DNA of 64,000 nucleotides from Clarkia xantiana subsp. parviflora (taxonomy: Eukaryota; Streptophyta; Magnoliopsida; Myrtales; Onagraceae): the NCBI GenBank assembly GCA_036873135.1, contig JAPTYO010000002.1, forward strand, positions 38,059,452 to 38,123,451. The letters are read 5' to 3'. Below the pieces are notes generated by a model that was not told the DNA's origin, ran no database searches, and saw only the letters and a list, made by a program, of their open reading frames with translations. Position numbers and translations under genes: made by a program. Below, one piece after another: positions 32,217 through 44,190 of the stretch (the stretch's first letter is position 1; every line of letters begins with the position of its first letter).

Positions 32217-34620
32217 ATGAGTAAGTCTTCTATCCCCATTCCGAGAGTGACGCTATGTTCAGATACCGATGATGAGCTGGATGTCGACGTAGTCGAGCCG
32301 TATGTCGACATTATTGAGCCGTTGGGTACTATACCAGGTGTAGGGGCCGAAGTCGTCCCAAAACCTCCTATTTTCCCCAAAGTCATAAAGGTTAAGGACC
32401 AAGTGTGAGTTACTTCACCAACCAGATTGATGAAGCTATGTTTGACTTATATGCATCCTGTTGTGGACTTGATTCAGTGCTGGAAGGTATATTGCCTTAT
32501 GACGTGTTACCCGACGCCCAACAGGGGCGAGTCACCGTACCGCCCGATGACTTGTCCGCAGTTTATACTTCACAGATTAGGGAAGGCTTGCGCTTTCCTT
32601 ATTGTCCCGATTTGATAGACCTTTGTCATTATTATCGAATCTCGCCTTTGTATCTTTCTCCTGCCGGCTTTCGAGTATGGAGTTGTTTCCGGGTGCTATT
32701 TCATAGGCAGTCTTGGCACTACTCCACTACCCTTTTTCGATGCTTCTATCAGATGTTGTGTCCGGACGTGACGGGACTATGTGGTATGAAGATGCGTTGG
32801 CCTAACTTGCAAGATAAGAGTTTCAAGAAACTTGGACTTGGGGACAACGAGTGGGATAATAGACAACGACTAGCTGCTCCGGCTGATCGCTCAGGATCTC
32901 ACTGGCGACATCATTATTTCTTCGTGTGCGATGTCTGCACAAATTGGGAAGTTGAGAGAGTTGAGATAGCTGCTCCTATCTTCTCCGAGCATTCTTCGGA
33001 TGACAAGGAGACTGTCAAGGCTATTTATCGATGTCAGCAAGAGCGCAGTATCCATTGTCTACAACGCGCTTCAAAGCAAGAGTTGATTGAAGCCGGGATT
33101 TTCATACTTTCTTCTGACGGTTTGGTATGTTGATAATCTTTATAACCTGTATCATGTTGCAATGCAGGTCGAACTGATGGAAAAAGCTCGTCCTTGCAGA
33201 GAGCTGATGTTCGCGGTAATCCGCCTGTCGGACGGCATGCTCGTACTACTGCCCCTGCTATTCTTGGAGCTTCCGGACATAGTCGCGATAAGGGGATTAC
33301 AAGTAAGACACCTTCTTGCATCATCTTTGGACTTGTTAATTTTACAAGTTTTGTTGTCTTCATGTTGCTTTCATTTTCAGGTCACTCTGTACTCGTGACT
33401 GAACGCGTTGTTGCCGCTCCCGTCACTAGCGCTCTTCCTAAGAGGTCCGCCACAGGGGCGCGTCCCTCGAGTGATCCCAAGCGCTCCAAACCGAGTGCGA
33501 CTGTTCCAACTCCTTCTTGTGATAAAGGGAAGAGAGACGAGAGTCTCACAGTGGCGCCTTCTGCCCCTCGGTCGAGGGACCGGCCCGAGGAGGAGCATTC
33601 CTCTCGTCGAGGTACGTGTTGTTTACTTCGACATGTTTATTTTACTTAGGATTTTTCGTTAATATCTTCTTTGTTTTATGTTGACCTTATTGCAGCACTT
33701 CCAGGCATCAAGCGTGATGACTTGACCCTATCCGACGGGTTAGATGTATCTGGAGAAGATTGGTCACCTTTCTCCACTGACGGTCTTCACTTTCCGAAGG
33801 ATTCCAAGCTCAGCACACCGGCAATCGAGGTACGAGTGCTTCAAAGGTGTGTTCCTCCTGGCGATCATGACGTTAAGTTATCCACATACGAGGAAGCACA
33901 AGCATATGTTGAAAGTAGCTTGGCTGAATTTGCCCCGGTAAGCCTTGCTATAACTTCTGTGTTCGTATGCTGTAATCATATGCCTTGCGTTGATTGTCTT
34001 GTTGTTTGGTTTATTGTACTTAGGCTATAGATTATGAACATGTTATCCTTTGTGTTGGAGCTTGTGCGCGAGAAGAGGGCTGCAACCCAGAAGAGCAATG
34101 CAGTTATTCATGAGCTTGCACAGTCCAAGGAGGAGGTGCAAAACTTGAACTCCCAAGTTGCTGATTTTGATACACGCATTGCTGCTCGTCGCGCCCATGT
34201 TGAGCAACTTGAGGCTGAGATTGCTGCTATCAAGCAGCAAATTGCAGAGAGTAGTAGCGCCCATGATATCGCGCTTGCTTCTATACGTGAGGAAGCACAC
34301 AAGTCGGGGTTGAGAAGGGACTTGCCGAGTATCCCAGCACTATTGCGCATACTGCCGCTGTCCTTGCTGCCGCCAAGGCGAAGTCTTCATCTATGATTGT
34401 TGAGTTTGCCAAAGATTATATTAGCAGAGTACGCGTGCTTGCCCCCGGCTTTCCGTTCGACAAGTTAGGTCCTTATTCTTCTTTTGCTGTTAACCATGTT
34501 GCGGATTAACAGCGTAAAGAAGCTAAAGCGGCTTCTCTCTCCGTGATCTTTGGATATGGTAATGACGATATTGCGCTTGATGTTGACTTCATGAAGATGT
34601 TATCTTAGTCTTTTGGAGAT
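32217..34620 (+). pseudogene. Antisense spliced gene (aORF) of element C
   Basis: Start ATG at 32217 (MSKSSIPIPRVTLCSDTDDE). A frameshift near 32403 leads into the conserved domain (Transposase_28-like): GLRFPYCPDLIDLCHYYR, FRVWSCFRVLFHRQSWHY, WRHHYFFVCD, aligning with the B aORF exon 2. Likely introns: 33125-33199, 33303-33380, 33612-33695 and 33938-34023, all with GT donors and AG acceptors. The exon 33696-33937 is the one shared with element I. The last exon (from 34024) is a coiled coil (EKRAATQKSNAVIHELAQSK, ARRAHVEQLEAEIAAIKQQI), with a frameshift near 34313 and a TAA at about 34507. Opposite strand to gag. Function unknown; two shifts suggest it is dead. Confidence 0.7.
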
Positions 34621-36077
34621 GATGTTATCTCTTGAATAGTATCATGTTGTTTGCTTTCAACATGTTGAACCCTTTGTGAATGGGTTGACGTGGCGTTGAG
34701 GCTGAGGTGCGTTAAATTGTACTTAATTTTTTCCAAACCTTTGTTTATGCGTTTTCTTGCATGGTATTTCGTCACTTGGACCTGTTTTCAATAATAATAA
34801 ACATGTGATAACTTGCTAGTAATATTTCATACCTTGAGTTATCTTTGTTGTCCGTATGTATTGGACTTGTATGATGAGATTGATCTCCTTGTTATAATGG
34901 ATAAACATCCAACATTGCGACTTGCGCATTTTAGGGTGTTATTAGCGCCCCTCTTGAAAAATTTCCAAGGCATGGCATGATATGTACACTTGGTACTTGT
35001 AGCATTGTAGATAGTAATGTACTCGGCACGGGCACTTGGCACTTGGCACTTGGCACAGGCACTTGACATGTTAGCAGTGTCATCTTGACGAAGCAAGACT
35101 TAAGTTTATACCGTCTCTTAGTTCCACTCTAAGGAGACGTTGTACAAGACTCGACTTGTAAGTTTAATGAGTGTTTCAAACAGGGTGCGCTCCTGCTAGC
35201 GATTTTGAGTGAAGCCTGCCCACTTAAGGTATAGGTCTTCATTATGTCTGCATCCTTAAGAGGATATGCATAGTTTGAGTATACATGAAGCTATCCTATC
35301 AAGGAATGTATCTTCATGGCGTATGAACCCTTAAGAGGGATATACATACTTTGTAGATGGGGTGATCAGTCCCATTCAAGTGCCGCATCCTGGTTTGTAT
35401 GCAGGGAATGGCTATGAACATGAGGATTTGCTTCTACGAGGATTTCACAGCATGCCATTTTTTAGAAGTAAGCATGGGGTTTGCCCTTACAAAGAGGATG
35501 TCGCAGCATGCTACTTTGATAGATGTGAACATGAGGTTTGCCCTTGCAAGGAGGATGTCGCAGCATGTCACTTTTGATAATAAATCTTGGTGTTTATCCA
35601 AGATATTGCTTGTTGTTGACGCCTTTGGAATAGTCGTCACTTTGAGTAGAGAATTTATATAAGTCCATTTTTTTGTAGATAATCCGCAAGTTGTCATTGC
35701 GACATATAAATTGACTGTGCACATAACGCGATGACTTTGTGTTGCCGGCATCTTCTTGAGATAGACGCCGTTATAGATGGAGAAATAAATTCTTTGTTGG
35801 TGTAGATAATAGATATGTTGGCGTTGTATGCCATAAGTTCCTCACTACATAGTGTTTAGCTTGTTTTGTTGATAATAATCTTCTTGATGCCGCATAATAT
35901 AAGTTGCATAATGACTTGAGTTGTTGATATGAGTAATATGCTCGTTGTTTGACTTGGTGTTAATCCAAAGTAGAATGCGTATTATAGAGATTTACCTACG
36001 AAAGTAGATTAATTTTCATTAGAATTTAAGTACAAACATGTTGACAAAGATGTAAAGACAGATAAAAAGTGGATAGT
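34621..36077. other. Spacer of element C between the aORF and gag', with short arrays
   Basis: This is where RT, RNase H and integrase would be expected, but no pol motif is found on the minus strand. At 35020-35070 there are four CACTTGGCACTTGG-type copies. At 35410-35580 there are three copies of a unit of about 57 bp containing TTTGCCCTTACAAAGAGGAT and GTCGCAGCATG. It occupies the same place, between convergent genes, as the array of B. Confidence 0.65.
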
Positions 36078-37460
36078 CTATCTCCCTCTGAGATGTTTCG
36101 GTAGCGGACGAGCATCATTCCTTGCGACATAGCTTCCCAAGGCTCCATGTGAAATAAACTCCTCGATCTCCATTCTCAAAGTTAAGCAACTGTTAGTATG
36201 GTGCCCCCATGTTTGGTGGTATCGGCACCAATCTTCTACATTTCTACCTAGGAAGGAAGTCATCGGCTCAAGTGGACCCGAAAGCTTGTTTTCCAGGAGC
36301 TTAATGTATATCTCTTCGACCTTTGTGTTCAAGGGGGTGAAGATGTCAGGGTATTCAACGCTTGAGCTTCCTCGTTTTCTTGAAGTCTAAGCTTCCTGAT
36401 TCGAGCTGAGAGGTGTACCCCATCCCAGCTCGCGTTCACAAGAGATTGCGGTTTCCAACTTATCTTTCAGGCAAGCCATCGTCTTGGTTGTATGCCATCC
36501 ATATATTCTTCCGAACAGCAAAAACGTTGGCGCGTTCATGTTCAAGTAAAACGCGGTGATGACTTCTTTTTTGGTTGCCCTTAGTGCAGCTGCATTCTGG
36601 GCGAACCTCCTGAAGTAAGCTGTGATGGACTCTTCTTGTCCTTGTCTGACATCTAGGACGCTTTGTTTTGTTGGGAAGAGCTTCCTATCGAGTCTTGCTC
36701 CTGGTGTTAACTCCCTTTTCCCTTCATCATCATCATTTGAGGCGAACAGCTTTCTTTTCACGGCAACTTCTATCATGGCAATGGACACTTGCTTTATCTT
36801 CCTTAGAGCATTGACATAGCACTTCCGTGCGGCTGTTTGGTCGCCCAACACCTCGCCAATCCCATGAGGAGTTAGGAACATCATCTTTTGGTGGGCAGTG
36901 GATGGCACAATGTCGTGCGAGTTGATTGTCGTTCTTCCTAAGATGCCATTGTATGCTCCTAGGGTGCTCACCACTACAAATGTGACCTTGATATGAAGCG
37001 CCTTCCAACCTTCTCCCAGGATGACTGGCAGTATGATCATACCCAACGGGTACGTTGCAGCTCCTGCGAAACTGACTAGCGGGAATGTACTTGACGAAAG
37101 ATCGGCTTCCGTTTTTCCCAATTTCTTGAGAACTTCTACATGCAGTAAATTCGCGGCACTTCCACCATCCACCAATATCCTTCGCACATCATATCCATTG
37201 ACATCCATCGTAATGACAAGAGCATCGTCGTGGGGGTAGACTATGTGCTTCTTGTCAGCGTTTGAGAACGGGATGATCACGTCTTCCTTCTCCGGTTGGC
37301 GTCTTTTCCCATACTCGGGCAAAACTTGTAGTTGTGCAGCATAGACATCACGAGCATTAGAAATGCTTCCTCCTGCAGCTGGCCCTCCATGAATCACATT
37401 GATGATGCCACGCTTCGCCGGAGGCGGATTGACGTCCATTTTCTCTTTTCCCTTGTTCAT
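36078..37460 (-). pseudogene. Protease fused to a second partial Gag (gag') in element C
   Basis: One minus-strand frame. Residues 1-45 contain RGIINVIHGGPAAGG as in B (KRGTINVIHGGFSAGG). The aspartic protease has RRILVDGGSAANLL (D at about residue 98) and LGAYNGILGRTTIN. Instead of RT, residues about 265-357 return to capsid-type Gag (QGQEESITAYFRRFAQNAA, MACLKDKLETAISCERELG). After one TAG (36387-36389) the same frame continues with FTPLNTKVEEIYIKLLENK and a knuckle CRYHQTWGHHTNSC, the normal C-terminal end of a Tat Gag. So gag C-terminal sequence follows protease, an order not expected for a gypsy element. Recombination with another element copy is the simplest explanation. Confidence 0.75.
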
Positions 37461-37510
37461 CTTTTTGGATGGCTCAGCATGGTTCTTCTTCTGGCGCCTG
37501 TCACCTTGAT

Positions 37511-39228
37511 CTACGTATTGCTTGATCTCTCCTTTAGGATGAAATTGTTTATACGGAATCTTAGGCTGACACAGCTGTCCGTCTCATGGCCATAGACTTC
37601 ATGGTTCTCGCACCACTTGTCTTCTTGCTTTCCAAGTGGACCTTTTCGGAAGTTTGTTGGCTCCCTCCACATGTTGTCTTCCTTCATCTTTTTCGGGATC
37701 ACGGAGAGTGGTGCATTCAAAGGAACACAGTCTGCCAAGTTTACTTCCTTCGGTCTTTGGAACTCCGGCTGGAACTGCCTCTTTTGCGGCAGGAACTGCC
37801 TTGGTTAATGCGAATCTTGTTGAGGTCTCGCATGCTTCTCTTTAGCACGAGCTGCGCTGAGTTTCGCCTTATTCGGATCCCTGAATCTTTCTAGATCCAC
37901 GAACTCCTTGACTCTTGCCGCCTATTCTTCAAGTGTCTCCGCGGGGCGCCTCGACATCTTCTCTGCTAGGGAAAATCCTCTTCGGCCTAAGTTAGCAATG
38001 AAAGCCACGATCTCTCTTTCAGTGAGGTTTCCCTGAATGTCCGCGACATTTTGGTTGAAACGGATGTAGTAATCAGCTAACGACTCATCATTTTGTTGTA
38101 CCACCTCGTTCAATGCATTTGGTCCCTTTAGGAGTGTGCGCTCTCCCATGTATCTTTGAATAAACTTCGCCTTCAGGTATGCCCACGATGTAACACTTCC
38201 GCATGGTAATGAAAAGAACCAATGTGCGGTCGTTCCCACAAGGGTGTTGGGGAATGTCATGGCGACATGATGCGGATTGTCAGTTCGTCCCAGCAAAGAG
38301 GCTTCATGTTGTTGAATATGTTCAATAGGATCTCCTTTTCCCCTGTACTTCTCTCCTCCAATTCGGTAGAGAGCGTCTGGGACACGCCTGTACACTAGTT
38401 TGTCAGAGAACGGATGCAACGCGTTCTCTTCAAGAGCATGCATCCTTTCATCTTTGACTGCTTCATCTTCTTCTGGATCATTTCTTCCAAAGCCTTAGCC
38501 GTAAGTCCCGTGACTGGGATGTCACTGTTGCGCGCAGGCTTCCTCCACCCCTCATTGTATGTATGAGCACGGCTTGCTTCCTTAAAAAGGCCTTCCTTGT
38601 GCACATCGGCATGGCTTGCTGACTTGAAGTTCCCTTCCTTTTGTGACCTCTGTGAGTTGTTCACAGGGGGTTTCTTCCATCTTACTCCTTAATGTTGCTG
38701 GTTCGCACCAACACTTGGAGTGTATGAATGTGTAGCTTGCTGCCTTGCCTGCCGGTACTGGTAGGTAACTTCAGAATATCCTTCACCTTCTGGATGCTGC
38801 GGCTCTTGATGGTTGACATCATGCGACATTTCCCTCATAGGTGCAGCATACTCGCTAGCTGGCGGCGGTGGTGGCGGGGGTGCCATGTATTCCTGGTTCT
38901 TTAGAGTCTCCCTGAATGCGAGAGGCTCTTCCAGTGCGGCCACCATTGCAGGTGTGACTGGTGGCAGGTTGCCTGCGCCTCTTGCTTGTTGCTGCACCCT
39001 GTCAGCTGGCATCTCGTGTGGGAACTCTTCATTCCTCTCCGCCCTTTGTTCGAACTCGTGCACTAGTACCTCGTTCTGGACGTCGGGACCATGCTGCGCT
39101 GAAGGCGCATTTGCGGTTGGCATGGAGGAGGTGGTAGACTCTGCATCTGGAATGTGAGAAGATCCCGGTTGGCTTCTCGTCGGCTTTAGCTTGCTCGCAC
39201 CCGCCTTCTTCGTACGTCTGCCTGTCAT
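37511..39228 (-). pseudogene. Gag of element C, broken
   Basis: The start ATG is at 39228, about 50 bases after the LTR (MTGRRTKKAGASKLKPTRSQ). The longer frame from 39297 begins inside the LTR and crosses the primer site, so I do not use it. The N-terminal part is Pro-rich with LEEPLAFRETLKNQE. A stop near 38690 and shifts near 38420 break it. The capsid region (38443-37922) has GKGDPIEHIQQHEASLLG, TAHWFFSLPCGSVTSW and ESLADYYIRFNQNVADI. The zinc-knuckle-like motif CENHEVYGHETDSC lies at about 37590-37630. It is parallel to the B Gag but clearly a different family. Confidence 0.8.
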
Positions 39229-39261
39229 AGCTTGCGGTATGGAACGGCTTCTTGCTCGAAT

Positions 39262-39279
39262 CACGCTGACGGCGCCAAG
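39262..39279 (-). other. Primer binding site of element C
   Basis: On the minus strand CTTGGCGCCGTCAGCGTG follows the 5' LTR, the same class as A, B, F and G. Confidence 0.75.
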
Positions 39280-39857
39280 TGTTGAGATCGTTTCCACTTG
39301 GGATATCTCGAACCGCTCTTCACGGTCCTCGATCCTCGATCCATGAACCGACTTTGGCTTCTACCTCGATCCCCGAACGAACTTTGATCTCTGTCTCAAT
39401 CTTCTATACGCCAGGTCCTGCAGAGCGTGCGATAACCAGCATGGAGAGGGGGGTGGTGCAGGTTGTGCCCTCTCCGATGCTAAAGTCAGGATTTTAGAAA
39501 GAGAAAGTTTAGAGAGAGGTCAGGGCACAAATAGCCAATTCTTCAGAGTTTCCAGTTAACCTTCTAAAATGGCCCTTATTTATAGGAAACCTGAGAACTG
39601 TGCCCGGTTTGATGTCGGTTTATAGGAAAACGCTTACGACATCGAGGTTGGCTATATGCGCACTAACTTTTCATACTTTGAAAAAATAGGGGTAAACGCG
39701 CAGTACTAGTCGGTAATCCGGAAGTCCCCGGTCCGGGTGCGATGCGCATCCGGACCGTTTTGACCCGGGGTGACTGCTGTAAGATCCGTTTGTGGTTCTA
39801 GCGTGTTTTCGAGGTTCGAAACGTAAATATGAACCCGAATTGGACAGATATCCAACA
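39280..39857 (-). repeat. Element C 5' LTR (578 bp)
   Basis: Plus-strand text TGTTGAGATCGTTTCC to ATATCCAACA, as 29441-30030 with about eighteen differences and a 10-bp deletion near 39570. Minus-strand TATAAATA at 39577-39584. Confidence 0.93.
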
Positions 39858-39862
39858 CCATG

Positions 39863-39915
39863 TTTATAGTATCCGTAGTGATTACTCCCCGTAATCTAAC
39901 AATGGTATCAGAGCC
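39863..39915 (+). repeat. End of the D 5' LTR and D primer binding site
   Basis: The last 39 bases of the D LTR (to CTAACA at 39901) resume after the C target duplicate. TGGTATCAGAGCC (from 39903) is the copia initiator-Met-type primer site. Confidence 0.85.
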
Positions 39916-42118
39916 TTTGTTAGGAGTTCATGATTTTGATAAATTGGTGTTCTTGAAAATTTAAAATTTGGACAGAAAATTTTAAAAGAGAAGATTTAAA
40001 ATTTTTGAATTTTTGGTTGATGATGTTCCGAAATTTACGTGAAGTTCTTATGAAATTTGATGTTCATGATCTTCAAGAAAAATGTGATATTTATCAAAGT
40101 TGAATATCAGATTGCAAATCTTATTAAAATTTGATCTTGAAAATTGACCAATTGTTTCTAATTTAGTGTTTATTTCGGCCAATCCCTAAAATTACAAGGT
40201 AAATTTTTTTAATTTCTTAGGCTCCAAGAAAGCTAATTTCATCCGAAATTTAATAAAATATTGTTTAACCTATTTTAATTTTTTATTCTGGGTAACAATA
40301 TATCTATAATTGGAAACATTAGGATATATTCACATTAATATATAAAATATATATATAACTATCAATATATCTAAATATTTAATAGGGTTAAAGATATTAT
40401 TGATAGATTTAGTTTCCTAAAAGATTTAGAAAATATATTGTCAATATATGTAATTCCCTATTTAAGATACTGTCAATAAATAAAATATAAATTTTATATA
40501 TGGTAGCCGAATTTTACATGTATACATATATTGTTGATTGATTTAGTCTTAAAGATAGAATCTTGGCAATAAATATATATATGTTACAATATTGGCGGAA
40601 ATATATATATATTTAATATTGGAAAATTATTTTATATATATGTTACAATATATTATATATATTTAATATTGGAATATATAATTAATGTTACTTGGTGGCT
40701 AAGTTAAATATTTTTAATGGACTTCAAAACCCTACTTAGGCCACAAGTAAACATTTCAGTCCAAACTTTTTGGTTTTAATTAATGGGCCGGTCCAATATG
40801 TAAAACCGGAACGAATTGAACCGAACCGGGTTTTCTCAATCGGTTCGACCTAATCGGGTCGGGTCGGACCGGGGTAACTAAGTGGATCTAACCGGGCCGG
40901 TTTTGTGTGTTGAACCGAACCGAACCCTATTTTATTGGACTTGTTTGGACCGAACCAGGTTTTGAAATTAAAACCGGACCGAATCGGATTTTACATCGGA
41001 CCGGACCCGAACCAGAATTTTTAGACCGAACCGAACCAAACCGGACCTGACTGAACCGAACTGAATTTTCAAAACTGAATTCAAGTCAATAAAATAGGGT
41101 GGTCAAGTTTTAAAATCCAAATGTTTTTTTAACCTTATATGGCCTACACAGTGCTCAAGGGTTGATAACCTTTATGCCTTGTTTCGAATATGGGGATGCA
41201 TGTTTTTGGGACTGGATTAATTAGTGAGCTGAATTGCAATTGTTTATTATTCAATATATATTTATGCATAATTAGAACTATTGTCTTGACTGAGTCAAGC
41301 TAGCTGGATATTGTTTGTTGGGGCCGGAGCCCTGGTTAAATATATCGAATGCGCACTAGGATAGACATGCTGTGATGGTTGGAAATGCCTAGGATTCATG
41401 TCAAGAATGTTGCGTAACTGAATATAAGCATGAATTGAAAATCAACCCCTAATGTTTAAAAATATTTTAAAATCGAAAACCAGTCGCCAAATATGTATGA
41501 TTGATGTGGAAGTTTCATGTTTGACATGTATGCTAGAATGTTAAGGATGTAGTTGCATTTGATAATTTACTTGGATGTCGAATTATATGTGCAAGCATGA
41601 GTTCCTCGGAACATTAGAAGCATGACGCGTAAGCATGAATGTGGTTTGTGTGATGAATGTTACTAGCGTATGATAATTTACATGGATGGTAGAATTATAT
41701 ATGCTTGAGTGAATTCATCGGAATATTTTAACAAAATAAAAAGGGCCTTGGGAAAGCCAAGATCAGGTATGCTTTTTTTAAAATCCCCGTTCCGGTAATT
41801 TGCGATTGAAACCGTTTTAAAAGGCTGATCTATTGGATAAAAGACGACGGTAATGTGAACTCTTTCACAGCCATCTTCCATTGGTTTACTGGTGTTCGGT
41901 TGGTTTAGATGACAGAGGAATCGTTATTTGTCGGATTCCATTTTAATAGATATCTGATGTATGCAATTATTTCTCAAAATGTTATTGTCTCCCTAATTTT
42001 TTTCATAATCATCGATGTGTTAGTATCAATGGATGCGTTCAGCAATGTTATCTCCCAAATTAACAAGGGAGTGAGATTGAACAACAATAATTATAAGATC
42101 TGAAATAATCGCGCAAAG
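39916..42118 (+). other. Element D leader region
   Basis: Long untranslated leader, AT-rich at 40200-40690, then rich in ACCGAA/ACCGGA words at 40790-41090. It is shared with H (24504-27366, reversed). It holds the single-copy counterpart of the H palindrome cluster (about 40505-40575) and the empty site of MITE-2 (about 40430). No gene is seen before the gag frame near 42119. Confidence 0.6.
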
Positions 42119-42886
42119 ATGGTAATTACTGAAATGAGAGGTTTGGAGCATCTGACTTCGAAACATGCCAGGCCAGAGGTAGACCTCACGGTCGATCGAA
42201 AGGAATTCCATGATCAATGGGATGCGAAGGATCAGGAAGTCCGTTCCGCCTTGTTGTCACTGCTTGAGGACGACATACTCTATGGGTATGATCACTTTGA
42301 GTCTTCCATGGACCTGTGGGATGGTCTTAAGGCAGGGTTTGGTGTCTACACCATAGCCCGGAAGTGAACTTTAAACATCGCTTTATACTCGTATAAGATG
42401 TATCTCAAGCACACAATGAAGGATCATATTAGACACATGTCTAACATGCTTGCTGAACTCAAGGAGGCAGGAGAAATCCTGACCGAGGAACAGAATGTCC
42501 AATGCATGATCCGATCCTTACCTGACTCTTGGAACAGCATGAAAATGCACCTTACCCATGCCACTCAACTCGATAACCTCGAGAAAGTGCGAGTTCATCT
42601 CGAGCTGGAAGAGGATCCTCTCAAAGCTGAAAAGCCGAGAGCGGAAATGCATCTTGCATCCTCGCATCCAGCTGAGCAAAAGGGTAAACGCAAGAGAAAG
42701 GGAAAGGGCCTTCAGGTTAAGGCTGACAAGTCTTTGGCTCCACAACCTCAGAAGAAGTTCAAACGCAAGCAATTCGGTGGCAAAACAAACGCGTAAAGAG
42801 GAAACTCGAACGTGTTTTAGGTGTGACGTGAAAAGACACCTTGCTATTGCCTGTACCAATCCTCCCAAGGTACGTGCTGAAGAATA
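42119..42886 (+). pseudogene. Gag of element D
   Basis: Copia-type Gag in pieces: residues such as QWDAKDQEVRSALLSLLEDD and MDLWDGLKAGFG, a TGA at 42365-42367, then HIRHMSNMLAELKEAGEIL, VQCMIRSLPDSWNSMK and a Lys-rich tail. A CCHC knuckle CFRCDVKRHLAIAC (about 42818-42860) is in a shifted frame. It matches the usual UBN2-type plant copia Gag layout. Not functional. Confidence 0.8.
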
Positions 42887-44190
42887 ATGACAACCTCATA
42901 AATTCTTTTAGGACTCTTCTCACTCAAAAGTAATTCAATTTACCCTTTTTTGAATTACAGAATCGAGAAGGAGAACAAGAACAGACCTGAAGAGTTTGCC
43001 TCGGAAACATAAAGATTAAATGAAAGGCCTTATCTTTATTTGCTAAAGAACCTCTTCTTAATTTTTCAGTTTAAGATACTTAATGATAATAATGTTCCTT
43101 GAAATATAGGAACCATTTCATTTTAAGCATGTGACAAATGCTTGGACAAAGTATTAATTACTAATCCTTCTCAAGCTATTCGATCCTTTATTGTTGTTTG
43201 ATGCATTGCTTATAAATCTTACTTTAATATTAGTACTCCATTAAATGAAATAATTAGTAATAATAATCATGTGCGAAACTGATTGGATTAAATTGAATTA
43301 AATTCAGAGATGAAATGATTTAACCAACTGTTAAAGCTTCGGTGAATAGCGCAATGCGCGAGTGGACCTCGAAAGACGGAACACATCGTTTCAAAATACG
43401 AGTTTAATAATGAAGTGCATTGAATGATTAAGTGCTGAATTTTCGTTTGCATCCCTTCGGAAATAAGTTACTGATAATGTTTACATCGGAAAGAAGTATG
43501 CTTCATAAGCTACCACGATCTTGTAAAAGTATCAACTGACGCATAAGGTGAAATCCAAAAATGCTCAGTTCGGAGATAGGATGAAATCTCTGAGATAAGT
43601 TTGCAAACGAAGAATGATGAAGTCGGTTAAATGATTTTCCTTCCAGACGCCTTGAACGATAAGTCAGGCTAGGCATTCAAATCATGTGACGCACACTTCA
43701 AGAAAAACAGTTCAAGAACATAATGTTAGAGTCAAACGTTCCCTACGGGATGAAGTAGATGACTCACATGTATTCAAACTGCGTTCCAATGAAATCGGTA
43801 GAACACGACGCCATAAAAAAAAGCTAAAGAATGATAATGAGTTAAATAATATCATCATGCGACATTAAAGTTGCGCACTAAATACGTATTTAGGACAAGA
43901 GTACGTTACCTACTCTTAGAAGATACCTGTTTAAAGCTTTAGAAAATGGTGTCGTGGTCGAACATGAGACATTACATCACTTGAGGACGAATTTCCAATG
44001 CATGGTCAGTTTCAAACTGATGTAGTCTTGATCAAACCAGAGCAGTAACACTGACAATTAGGTCCCACTTAATTCGAGTGGGATAGATTTGAACCGGCAA
44101 CAACTCAAGTGAATGACATGGTAAATGATAATGGAAACATTTTCATAAGAAATCCAGTGGGAGGAATAAACCCTACCACATGAGATCACT
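42887..44190 (+). other. Noncoding block in place of protease and integrase in element D
   Basis: No DSG/DTG protease motif, no HHCC and no integrase core residues are visible in any frame. Part of it (about 43200-44020) is homologous to H 11579-12700 on the other strand, so the replacement predates both copies. Confidence 0.6.

Larger units (their letters stand above)
29441..39857 (-). mobile_element. Element C: gypsy (Tat-like) element with gag-PR-gag' and antisense gene, no RT
   Basis: LTRs 39280-39857 (5') and 29441-30030 (3'), TSD CCATG at 29436-29440 and 39858-39862. The primer site (complement of GGCGCCAAG, 39262-39279) and the polypurine tract (30031-30045) place gag on the minus strand. 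The minus strand carries gag and PR, then a second partial gag, and no RT, RNase H or integrase. The plus strand carries a multi-exon aORF (32217-34620). The LTRs differ by roughly three percent, including a 10-bp indel. It is non-autonomous as it stands. Confidence 0.93.

Noticed and set aside
39229..39297. Longer Gag start for element C
   Set aside because: It would begin in the LTR and translate the primer binding site; the ATG at 39228 is the sensible start.
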